Positions 9,672 to 17,024 of a stretch of 64,000 nucleotides of DNA are shown here, in pieces. Position 1 is the stretch's first letter, and each line of letters starts with the position of its first letter. The translations under genes and the position numbers were made by a program. This DNA is from AP-15 sp963738185 (GTDB taxonomy: Bacteria; Pseudomonadota; Alphaproteobacteria; ATCC43930; CGMCC-115725), in contig CAVTVA010000003.1 in assembly GCA_963738185.1 (NCBI GenBank), positions 2,790,001-2,854,000 of the forward strand, given 5' to 3'. A model generated the notes under the pieces. The model made no database searches. It was not told the DNA's origin and saw nothing but the letters and a program-made list of their open reading frames with translations.

Positions 9672-9748
9672 GTCCCCGTAGCTCAGCCGGATAGAGCAAC
9701 AGTTTCCTAAACTGTGGGTCGCGTGTTCGAGTCACGCCGGGGACGCCA
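9672..9748 (+). tRNA. tRNA-Arg (CCT anticodon)
   Basis: This is a complete cloverleaf with CCA encoded. The acceptor stem is GTCCCCG/CGGGGAC, the D-arm contains AGCTCAGCCGGATAGAGC, the anticodon stem is ACAGT/ACTGT (9699-9703 and 9711-9715) around the loop TTCCTAA with anticodon CCT at 9706-9708, and the T-arm contains GTTCGAGTC. CCA is at 9746-9748. It reads AGG codons. It marks the left edge of the glycan locus and could be an integration site, but I saw no duplicated tRNA 3' end or integrase in the window. Confidence 0.97.
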
Positions 9749-10278
9749 CAACCAGCCACAGCAGCGACCACGGCCTGCCCTTAGGCGCGCCGGCCCTCGC
9801 GGGCGAGCGGCGGGGGCGGTTTGGCGGCAGCAGCCGCGCGTCACTCGGCGCGCTTGCTGTTGAGCACCGATTGCGCGTCCCGTCGGATCAAGCCGGAGGG
9901 CAGGTTGTTGATCAACGGTGCCGTCAGCCGAAGGCCCGATCGCTGTTCCCACAATCACGCCCGCGGCCGGGGCATGCGCAACGAAGTCTTGAATTCGCAG
10001 ATCCGAGATGCTTGGCCAGGGCGAGAAAGTCCGAGAAGCTGGAAAACGAGATTTTTCTGCCGGACGTTGCCGATAGGACTTGCCGGCCATGATGGCGGGA
10101 CGATCTTGGTGTGGGGTCCTACCCCCGCCGTCAAGAAAGCGCCACCTGGCTTGTCATAGCATGGGGCTCCGTCTAAAAGGAAGCGGTCTCAACGAAAGCG
10201 TCTGGAGCCTGGTCGGGTTGTCGTGCATTCGCAGGATCGCCTAAGACAAATCGTGAGGCGGGGGCGAAGGAGAGCGAA
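9749..10278. other. 530-bp gap without a convincing gene
   Basis: This stretch lies between the tRNA and the ABC permease gene. It has open frames on both strands, but none shows a ribosome-binding site, family motifs or a normal amino-acid composition. It could hold remnants of DNA left from acquisition of the glycan locus. The last 20 bases contain the GGAG that serves the gene starting at 10279. Confidence 0.5.
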
Positions 10279-11187
10279 ATGGCGCGCGTGACCAGCAGCA
10301 AGCCAATGCCGCCTAACATATCGGTCACGCCGGTCGGCGGTCCTGATGCTGGCGAAGCGCGGTTCGATATCCGAGCTCGACTCGAATGGGCCGACCGCTT
10401 TCGCCTCGCGATCGGGGATTTGCGGGAAGCCGCAGCCATGTGGCGGCTGGGCTGGAGGCTGAGCCTGTTGGACATCAAGCTTCGCTACCGTGGCTCCCTG
10501 CTCGGACCCCTTTGGTTGACGCTGTCGACCTCGGTCATGATCGGAACCATAGGGGTCGTGTATTCGTACTTGTTCCGTATCGATATGACCACTTATTTCC
10601 CTTTCTTGACCCTCTCAATAATAATCTGGGGGTTTTTCTCCGGCGTGATTACGGAAGGTTGCAACACCTTCACTCAAGCCGAGAGCGTGATCAGAGGGAT
10701 GAAGCTGCCATTCTCGCTTTACGCGGGGCGCACGCTTTTGCGGAATCTGATCATTCTGGCGCACAACGTCGTAGTGGTGGCAGCGGTATTTCTGCTGTGC
10801 CGCGTACCACTCGATCCGTTCGCGTTCCTGGCGATACCGGGCTTTCTCGTTTGGCTCGCCGACGGGTTCCTGGTGTGCCTGTTGTTGGGTATATTCTGCA
10901 CGAGGTTCCGCGACGTACCGCAGATTATCCAGAGCGTCCTGCAAATCGTCTTTTTTGTAACTCCGATCATGTGGCAGCCCGGGCTCGTGACCGGGCATCC
11001 GTTTATCAGCCTGGCGATAGCCATCAACCCGTTCGAAGCGCTCATGCACATCGTGCGCGCGCCAATTCTCGGCGAACGCGTGGGATTTCTGGCATGGACC
11101 GACGCGCTTTGCGTCTCGGGCCTGCTGTTTGGTGTCACGACGCTTCTGTTCGCCCGGATGCGCGGCCGTATCGCGTTTTGGGTTTGA
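10279..11187 (+). CDS. ABC-2 type polysaccharide export permease (Wzm/KpsM-like)
   Basis: This is the membrane half of an ATP-driven exporter for an undecaprenyl- or lipid-linked polysaccharide (O-antigen or capsule). It has 302 residues with a cytoplasmic N-terminus of about 65 residues carrying the family motif DIKLRYRGSLLGPLWLTLS, then six hydrophobic segments, including VMIGTIGVVYSYLFRI, FFVTPIMWQPGLV and the C-terminal GLLFGVTTLLFARM. GGAG sits eight bases before the ATG. The ATPase gene starts five bases after its stop, so the two are surely co-transcribed and form one transporter. The GC content is visibly lower than in the flanking catabolic genes. Confidence 0.92.
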   Translation: MARVTSSKPMPPNISVTPVGGPDAGEARFDIRARLEWADRFRLAIGDLREAAAMWRLGWRLSLLDIKLRYRGSLLGPLWLTLSTSVMIGTIGVVYSYLFRIDMTTYFPFLTLSIIIWGFFSGVITEGCNTFTQAESVIRGMKLPFSLYAGRTLLRNLIILAHNVVVVAAVFLLCRVPLDPFAFLAIPGFLVWLADGFLVCLLLGIFCTRFRDVPQIIQSVLQIVFFVTPIMWQPGLVTGHPFISLAIAINPFEALMHIVRAPILGERVGFLAWTDALCVSGLLFGVTTLLFARMRGRIAFWV

Positions 11188-11192
11188 CGCGC

Positions 11193-11993
11193 ATGGCCAG
11201 TATCGTCGTTTCCGATCTCTCCGTCGATTTTCCGCTCTACCACGCCGAAAGTCGCAGCCTCAAAAAGGTCGTGTTATCGGCCGCGACCAGCCGGCTGGGG
11301 AAGGACCGCAAGCAGCGCTTGGTGGTTCATGCGGTGCGCGATGTGTCGTTCAGGCTGGCAGCCGGCGATCGCCTGGGTTTGGTCGGCGACAACGGCGCCG
11401 GCAAAACGACCCTGCTGCGCGCCCTGGCCGGAATATACGAGCCGGTCAAGGGAGCGCTTTCGATTCATGGCCGGTTGACCGCGATGCTGGATCTGAGCCA
11501 AGGCATGAACATGGATCTGACAGGCCGCGAAAACATCCATCTATTCGGCCTGTACAAAAAACTGTCTGCGCTCGAAACCACCCGGCTGGAAGAAGACGTG
11601 GTCGAGTTTTGCGAGCTGGATCAGTTCATCGACATTCCAGTGCGGACGTATTCTGCAGGCATGACGGTGCGCTTGAGCTTCGCGCTAGCGACCGCGGTTC
11701 GGCCAGAAATCCTGATTATGGACGAATGGTTCCTCGCCGGCGACGCCGGCTTTATCGAAAAGGCGCGCCATCGGCTCGAATCAGTCGTTCGTGGCGCCGA
11801 CATTCTCGTCATGTCAAGCCACTCCGCGGGCATCATCAAGGAGTGGTGCAATCGCGTTATATGGTTGGACCGTGGCCGGATCATGGCCGATGGCGTGCCC
11901 GACGACGTGCTCGGGTCGTATCTGCCGGCCGAGGAATGGAATAAGATAACCGCGGCGAACGATGAAGCTCTTCGTCAGCAGGCAAGCGCGTAG
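11193..11993 (+). CDS. ABC exporter ATP-binding protein (Wzt/KpsT-like)
   Basis: This is the cytoplasmic ATPase that powers the permease encoded just upstream. Walker A is GDNGAGKTT (residues 65-73), the ABC signature is YSAGMTVRLSFALAT, and Walker B is ILIMDEWFLAGD, with the switch His in MSSHSAG. At 266 residues it ends shortly after the ATPase core, so it lacks the C-terminal carbohydrate-binding domain of long Wzt proteins that recognise a capped O-chain. That favours a capsule-like or uncapped substrate. The ATG at 11193 is the first Met after the permease stop. DEWFLAGD differs from the common DEVLAVGD but keeps the catalytic glutamate. Confidence 0.92.
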   Translation: MASIVVSDLSVDFPLYHAESRSLKKVVLSAATSRLGKDRKQRLVVHAVRDVSFRLAAGDRLGLVGDNGAGKTTLLRALAGIYEPVKGALSIHGRLTAMLDLSQGMNMDLTGRENIHLFGLYKKLSALETTRLEEDVVEFCELDQFIDIPVRTYSAGMTVRLSFALATAVRPEILIMDEWFLAGDAGFIEKARHRLESVVRGADILVMSSHSAGIIKEWCNRVIWLDRGRIMADGVPDDVLGSYLPAEEWNKITAANDEALRQQASA

Positions 11994-12044
11994 AGCGCGG
12001 GAGCATCGGGCGCGCGCAGCCAAGAGCGGCCAGGAGCGTTAATA

Positions 12045-13187
12045 ATGATGCGATCCTTGCCGATCGCATTCCTCTACTGGGGGCGCCGCGGGGCGCTGCC
12101 GCGCTTCACGCTCGATCTGGCCCAGGCAGCCGCGGCGCGGCCGGACCTCGACCTCTACGTTTCGATCTCGTATCAGAACGACCTCTTCGCCCGTTATGCG
12201 TGGCTGGGCGATCGGCTCCTGCCGGTCGACACGTTTGCTTCGGCCGGCGGTGTCGCGCGCACCGTGCCGGCCATCCCGCGCAGGGTAGGCGACATTCGGC
12301 GGCGATTGCAGGAGCGCGGCGTCCGCGTGGTCGTCGTGCTGATGCCGCATCTGTGGACGCCGCTGCTGGCGCCGCAACTGAAGCAGGCCGGCATCGTCTA
12401 TATTGTCATCGCGCACGATGCTGCGGCCCATGCCGGCGATATCACCGGCATCGCCAACCGATGGCTGCTGCGCGATCTGCGCCATGCCGACCGGATTGTC
12501 ACGCTGAGTCCGGCCGTAACTCATATGCTGGTAGCGTCCGGCCGAGTGCGCGATCGGCGGATTGACACGCTGTTTCACCCCGATCTGGATTACGGCAGCG
12601 GGCGATCAGCTTTAGTGCACAACGATGCGCAATTGCGGATCCTCTTTTTTGGCCGGATTCTCCGCTACAAGGGCCTGCCGCTCTTCATTGAGGCGCTGGA
12701 ACTTCTAGCGCGCCGCGGGACGCGGGTCGCAGCGGGCATATTCGGTGCGGGAGATCTGGGTGGCAGCGGTGAGCGGCTCAGGGCGCTCGGCGTCGAAGTC
12801 GCCAATCGGTGGATCGAGGAAGCCGAAGTGCCGTCGATCCTAGCGCGCTATGATGTGATGGTGTTGGCCCACACCAGCGCGAGCCAGTCCGGCGTCGCCG
12901 CCGCCGCGCTGGGCGCTGGCATGCCGATCGTCGCGACCCCGGTCGGTGGCCTCGTGGATCAGGTTGAGCACGAGAAAACCGGGCTGCTGGCCCGCCGAAT
13001 CGACGCCGAGGCGCTTGCCGAGGCCATCGCACGGCTGGTGCGGGACAGGGCTCTGCTGCACTCGATGATCGACGAGATCGGGCGGCGGCGCGCGCAACGA
13101 TCGATGGCCGCTTTCGTCGATCGCATTGTGCCGATCGCGCGGCGCGCCGCGAAAGCCGCTGCTACGGCGCCGGGTCCGAACGCGTGA
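12045..13187 (+). CDS. Glycosyltransferase family 4
   Basis: This is a cytoplasmic GT-B glycosyltransferase that adds a sugar to the growing glycan; donor and acceptor are unknown. It has 380 residues. The N-terminal domain includes YIVIAHDAAAHAGD and ADRIVTLSPAVTHML. The donor domain opens with LRILFFGRILRYKGLPLFIE and has the EX7E-like segment around SQSGVAAAALGAGMPIVATP, where the first Glu of the classical motif is replaced (SQSGV). VGGLVDQVEHEKTGLL then follows. GGAGCG lies upstream of two adjacent ATG codons at 12045 and 12048, and either could be the start. It lies 51 bp after the ATPase gene and probably belongs to the same operon. Confidence 0.88.
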   Translation: MMRSLPIAFLYWGRRGALPRFTLDLAQAAAARPDLDLYVSISYQNDLFARYAWLGDRLLPVDTFASAGGVARTVPAIPRRVGDIRRRLQERGVRVVVVLMPHLWTPLLAPQLKQAGIVYIVIAHDAAAHAGDITGIANRWLLRDLRHADRIVTLSPAVTHMLVASGRVRDRRIDTLFHPDLDYGSGRSALVHNDAQLRILFFGRILRYKGLPLFIEALELLARRGTRVAAGIFGAGDLGGSGERLRALGVEVANRWIEEAEVPSILARYDVMVLAHTSASQSGVAAAALGAGMPIVATPVGGLVDQVEHEKTGLLARRIDAEALAEAIARLVRDRALLHSMIDEIGRRRAQRSMAAFVDRIVPIARRAAKAAATAPGPNA

Positions 13188-13360
13188 TGCGGACGATCTG
13201 CGCTGGGCGGATATCCCCCTGCGATCTGCGTTGCGCAGCACGTTGAGCCATGCCCTGCGTGGGCCGGATGACGGCAGCAGTCGCAATGACGGGCCTGATC
13301 GAAAGCGGTGTTTCGCCATCCCCGCGCCTCTCATGGCGATCCCCTCTGGCCACTATCCTT

Positions 13361-13384
13361 AGAGAAATACCGAGAGAAATACCG
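13361..13384 (+). repeat. 12-bp tandem duplication upstream of the first GT2-GT4 gene
   Basis: AGAGAAATACCG occurs twice, back to back, at 13361-13372 and 13373-13384, two bases before the ATG at 13387. The GAGA within the second copy is the only purine-rich stretch available as a ribosome-binding site. The duplication therefore alters the leader of this gene. Confidence 0.8.
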
Positions 13385-13386
13385 GC

Positions 13387-15585
13387 ATGATGAACCCGCA
13401 GCGCGAATTAGCTGGGCGCGAATCGCCCGGACGCGCCCAGCGCCTCTTTATCCTTCTCCACACATTTGACAGGCGGCGCCTCGGCATAGCGTTTCAACTG
13501 ATCAGGCAGAGTGGCCTGCGGGTGTTCTTCAATCAGCTGATGCTGCACACCTCGTTCCGTTGGCGGCTGCAACGGACATTCGGCAATTTGGGCGAGCTGT
13601 CGTCGGCCGAAGACGAATCGGCTGTGCTTGCGCCCGAGTTTTATGACGAGCCGGCCTGGCCGGCCGAGCGCCCGCTCGTCAGCGTCGTGATCCCTTGCTT
13701 CAACTACGGAGCCTTCGTGGCCGACGCCGTCAATTCGGTCCTAGCCCAAACCTTTCGCAATCTCGAGATCATCGTCGTCGAAGGCGGCTCTACCGACGGC
13801 ACGACCTGCAGGCTCGTTGCCGAGTTGCGCCGGCCGCGCACTCGGGTCCTGTTTCGCGAGGGCCCGCACCGGGTCGGCGACAACCGCAATTTCGGCATCG
13901 ATCGCGCGGCCGGCAAGTACATTTGCTGTCTCGATGCCGATGATATGCTGGCGCCGACCTACGTCGAAAAAGCCGTGTTCCTGTTGGAAAACTACGGCTA
14001 CGACGTGGTCTCCACTGCGGTGCGGCGCTTTGGCGCCGTCGAGGCTTGCTACGGGGTGCTGCCCTACCCTGATCTGTCCGACCTCCTGAACGGCAATCAC
14101 GTTGCGACCTGCGCGGTTTTTCGCCGCTCGCTGTGGGAGCGCGCCGGCGGCTACGAAGACACACCGGAGGGTGCAGCCTTCCTCCACGAGGACTGGCGCT
14201 TCTGGATCCGGCTGGCCTGTCACGGCGCGCGCTTCAGCAACATCGCCGGCGAATACCTCTTCTGGTATCGCGCTCACGCCGAGGGCAGCCTCAGCAATGC
14301 GCCCGGCCTGCTTCCCAACGACCGGCAGGCGGAGTTGATCCGGCAGGCGGAGAGCGCATGCATCACTCCCGAGGCGCTGGAGCGCTCGCGGGTCAAAGCC
14401 GCGCAGCGGCTGCGATCGCGGTCCGGTGCTCAGAATCTGCTGCCCGCGCCAAGGCTGGACGGGGCGCGTGCAACGATCGTCGTGGCGGCGCCCTATTTAG
14501 TGCTCGGCGGCGCCGAGCGTCTGCTGAGCCAAGTGCTACGGCATCTGCGGGGTTGCGGCTATCGGATCATCGTGATCACGACGGTTCCCGCCGGCCCCGA
14601 ACAGGGCGACACAACGGAATGGTTCGAGGCGGCGACCAGCGAGATCTACCACCTGCCGCGCTTTCTCGACCCGGCGAGGTGGCGCGATTTTCTGCATTAT
14701 GTGATGGACGCCAAGCAGGTGGATGTCCTGTGGATCGTCGGCAGCACCTTTGCCTACCGTTCTCTTGGCGATCTCAAAGAGCGCCACCCAGGCCTGCTCG
14801 TCGCCGACCTGCTGTTCAACACGGTCGCCCATCTGCCTGACAACCGGACGCATAGCCGTCATATCGATCGCATCCTGGTCGAGAACGAGGATGTCTACGC
14901 GTCCCTGATCAGCAAAGGGGAGCAGCCCGAGCGGATCCGGCTGATCAACAGCGGCATCGATCTGCAACGCTACGCGCCGTCGCTGCGGTCGCGCCGGGTC
15001 TTGGACCGGCTGGGGATCGATCGCAGCCATTTCATCGCCGGGTTCTCGGGCCGCCTGTCGGAGGAAAAGGACCCGCAAGCGGTGCTGCGCATCGCCGGCC
15101 ATTTTGCCGAGGACAGCCGAGTGCGCTTCCTGATGACCGGCATCGGCCCGTTGGAGGATGGGTTGCGGCGCCGCATCGCGCGCCAGCGCCTGGGCGAAGG
15201 CGTGCACTTCCTTGGCATGGTGGCCGAGGTTCGCGATTATATTGCATGCTACGATGTCCTGCTGCTGCCGTCTAAGCTCGACGGCCGGCCGATCGTCGTG
15301 CTGGAGGCGCTGGCGATGGGGATCCCGGTCATCGCCTCGCGGGTCGGCGGATTGCCCGAACTGGTGCAGCACGGCGAAACCGGCTTTCTGTGCAGCCCGG
15401 GGGACACCGCCGCGTTTGTCCGCTACATTGGCGAATTGGCGCGGGACCCCGAGCGCCACGCACGGATGAGCAACGCCGCAAGGCGCTTTGCCGAACAGCA
15501 TCTGAGCCTCGAGCCGATGCTGACCGCCTATGCCGAGGCGTTCGGTGAGCTAATGCGGCGGCACAGAGAGCCGAGCGCCAATTAG
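13387..15585 (+). CDS. Bifunctional glycosyltransferase, GT2 plus GT4 (copy 1)
   Basis: This 732-residue protein carries two transferase domains, so it probably adds two sugars in succession. The GT2 (GT-A) domain starts near residue 97 with LVSVVIPCFNYGAFVADAVN, has the DXD-type CLDADDMLAPTY and the acceptor-side HEDWRFWIRLA. The GT4 (GT-B) domain starts near residue 358 with VVAAPYLVLGGAERLLSQVL and has FIAGFSGRLSEEKDPQAVLR, the donor-binding PSKLDGRPIVVLEALAMGIP and VGGLPELVQHGETGFL. About 90 N-terminal residues before the GT2 domain are basic and of unknown role. It is a paralogue of the gene at 16972-19164, and many motif segments are nearly identical. The methyltransferase gene follows after eight bases. 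Confidence 0.92.
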   Translation: MMNPQRELAGRESPGRAQRLFILLHTFDRRRLGIAFQLIRQSGLRVFFNQLMLHTSFRWRLQRTFGNLGELSSAEDESAVLAPEFYDEPAWPAERPLVSVVIPCFNYGAFVADAVNSVLAQTFRNLEIIVVEGGSTDGTTCRLVAELRRPRTRVLFREGPHRVGDNRNFGIDRAAGKYICCLDADDMLAPTYVEKAVFLLENYGYDVVSTAVRRFGAVEACYGVLPYPDLSDLLNGNHVATCAVFRRSLWERAGGYEDTPEGAAFLHEDWRFWIRLACHGARFSNIAGEYLFWYRAHAEGSLSNAPGLLPNDRQAELIRQAESACITPEALERSRVKAAQRLRSRSGAQNLLPAPRLDGARATIVVAAPYLVLGGAERLLSQVLRHLRGCGYRIIVITTVPAGPEQGDTTEWFEAATSEIYHLPRFLDPARWRDFLHYVMDAKQVDVLWIVGSTFAYRSLGDLKERHPGLLVADLLFNTVAHLPDNRTHSRHIDRILVENEDVYASLISKGEQPERIRLINSGIDLQRYAPSLRSRRVLDRLGIDRSHFIAGFSGRLSEEKDPQAVLRIAGHFAEDSRVRFLMTGIGPLEDGLRRRIARQRLGEGVHFLGMVAEVRDYIACYDVLLLPSKLDGRPIVVLEALAMGIPVIASRVGGLPELVQHGETGFLCSPGDTAAFVRYIGELARDPERHARMSNAARRFAEQHLSLEPMLTAYAEAFGELMRRHREPSAN

Positions 15586-15593
15586 AGGGACAC

Positions 15594-17024
15594 GTGCACA
15601 GCTCGGACGATAAAATCGCGCTGCGACCGCGGCTCTGCAATGCCTGCTGCGGTCGGCGCTTCACATTGATGGGGCAGCGCAGCGACGGCGTTGATGTTCT
15701 GCGTTGCGAGGCATGCGGGTTGGGCGTAATCGACGTCGTGCCGTCCGACCTCGCTTCGCTGTACGACGACGCGTATTACGGGGTGGGCGGAGATGAGCAG
15801 GCGGTCGGCTATAGCGACTACCGATTCACTGCCGAGCATGGACTGTCCTGGGCAGCGGCAATCATTCGCCTGATTAAACCTGGCGGGCGTGTGCTGGACA
15901 TCGGTTGCGCCGACGGCGCGCTGCTCACCAAAATACCCGACAGCTTCGAGCGCTACGGCATTGAAGTGAACCCCCTGATGGCGGCTCGTGCGGCTGAAGC
16001 CGGCATCACCATCATCGGGAGCGATTTGCTGGCACCGAGCATCGCACGTGATCACTGCGGCTCATTCGATATGATCACGGCGATCGCCGTTTTCGAACAT
16101 TTGCCCGATCTGCGCCGTGGGATGCAGGTTGCTCTCGATCTATTAAAGCCCGATGGCGTGCTGCTGTTCGAGGTGCCCTACATCTCCGCCACGCATGAGA
16201 ATCGGATCTGGTTCGAGAGCTCTCTTGAGCATGTCTATTACCCCTCAGGCGAGGCGCTGCGCCTGTTGGTGGAAAATCTCGGCGGCCGCCTGGTCGGCGG
16301 CGAGGTCTACATTCAGGATTTTGCCTCGAATTTTGTCGGCTTGGCAGCGCGCGATGCGGCCTTGATCCCGGGATTGCATCAGCTGTTCGATGCATTGAAT
16401 TCGAACCGCGACGTGGCCGTGCCGCCGGAGCAGCGCCTGGCGCGCATACAGCTCTTGCTGATCCATGCCGCCAGAAGCACCCCAGAATTGATTTCTGGCC
16501 TTCCCGAACTGCTGACAGGAGCGGCAAACCCGCCGCTTGTACAACGGATCGAGCAGCTTTGGCAGAACGATCTCCGTCGCCTCTCGGCACTTTGCCAGGA
16601 GAGCGCCGCAGCTCAAACGGCATTGGCCAAAGATTGGTCGGAACGCTATTGGACGCTGCAGGAACGAGCGGCGGCGCGCGATGCGCAGCTGGCGAGGACC
16701 CGCGCCGAACGGGACGCGCTGCGGGTGGAGTTGGCGGCGCGCGATGCGCGGCTGGCAACGGCCCGATCCGAGCATGACGCGCTGCAGCGCCAGCTCGGCG
16801 AAGTGCTGGACAGCACCGCCTGGAAGCTGACTTACCCCCTCCGCCGGTTTGGCGCCCGTCATCGCCCGGCGGCCCGCGCGATCGCTCAAGCATTGAAGTT
16901 TACCTGGTGGTCTGCTCGCCTCGAGCTGCCGTCGCGGCTAAGGGCGGCGAGGCAGCGAAGACGCGAACGCGATGCGCAACTCGGCCGAGAGCTGGCGACA
17001 GACCCGCCAGGAGCAACGCGCTGA
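15594..17024 (+). CDS. SAM-dependent methyltransferase with zinc-binding N-terminus and coiled-coil tail
   Basis: This probably methylates a sugar or glycan end. The N-terminus has paired cysteines CNACCG and CEACGLG, a small zinc-binding unit seen in sugar methyltransferases. The SAM site is RVLDIGCADGALL (about residue 100), with the acidic loop YGIEVNP and motif ITAIAVFEHLPDL. After residue 230 comes a helical extension, then a predicted coiled coil (RAAARDAQLARTRAERDALR and its near-repeat LAARDARLATARSEHDALQ), then an arginine-rich tail. The start is GTG at 15594; no better ATG lies near. A methyltransferase with a coiled coil recalls chain-length-controlling systems in which a coiled-coil protein measures and caps O-chains; this is inference. 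It overlaps the next gene by up to 53 bp. Confidence 0.87.
   Translation: MHSSDDKIALRPRLCNACCGRRFTLMGQRSDGVDVLRCEACGLGVIDVVPSDLASLYDDAYYGVGGDEQAVGYSDYRFTAEHGLSWAAAIIRLIKPGGRVLDIGCADGALLTKIPDSFERYGIEVNPLMAARAAEAGITIIGSDLLAPSIARDHCGSFDMITAIAVFEHLPDLRRGMQVALDLLKPDGVLLFEVPYISATHENRIWFESSLEHVYYPSGEALRLLVENLGGRLVGGEVYIQDFASNFVGLAARDAALIPGLHQLFDALNSNRDVAVPPEQRLARIQLLLIHAARSTPELISGLPELLTGAANPPLVQRIEQLWQNDLRRLSALCQESAAAQTALAKDWSERYWTLQERAAARDAQLARTRAERDALRVELAARDARLATARSEHDALQRQLGEVLDSTAWKLTYPLRRFGARHRPAARAIAQALKFTWWSARLELPSRLRAARQRRRERDAQLGRELATDPPGATR

Noticed and set aside
9707..10159. Open frames on both strands after the tRNA
   Set aside because: One begins inside the tRNA and none has motifs, a ribosome-binding site or normal composition.
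12895..12945. The GT4 at 12045 as inactive because the first Glu of EX7E is replaced
   Set aside because: Family 4 enzymes vary at this position and the rest of the donor site is intact, so this is not enough to call the protein inactive.
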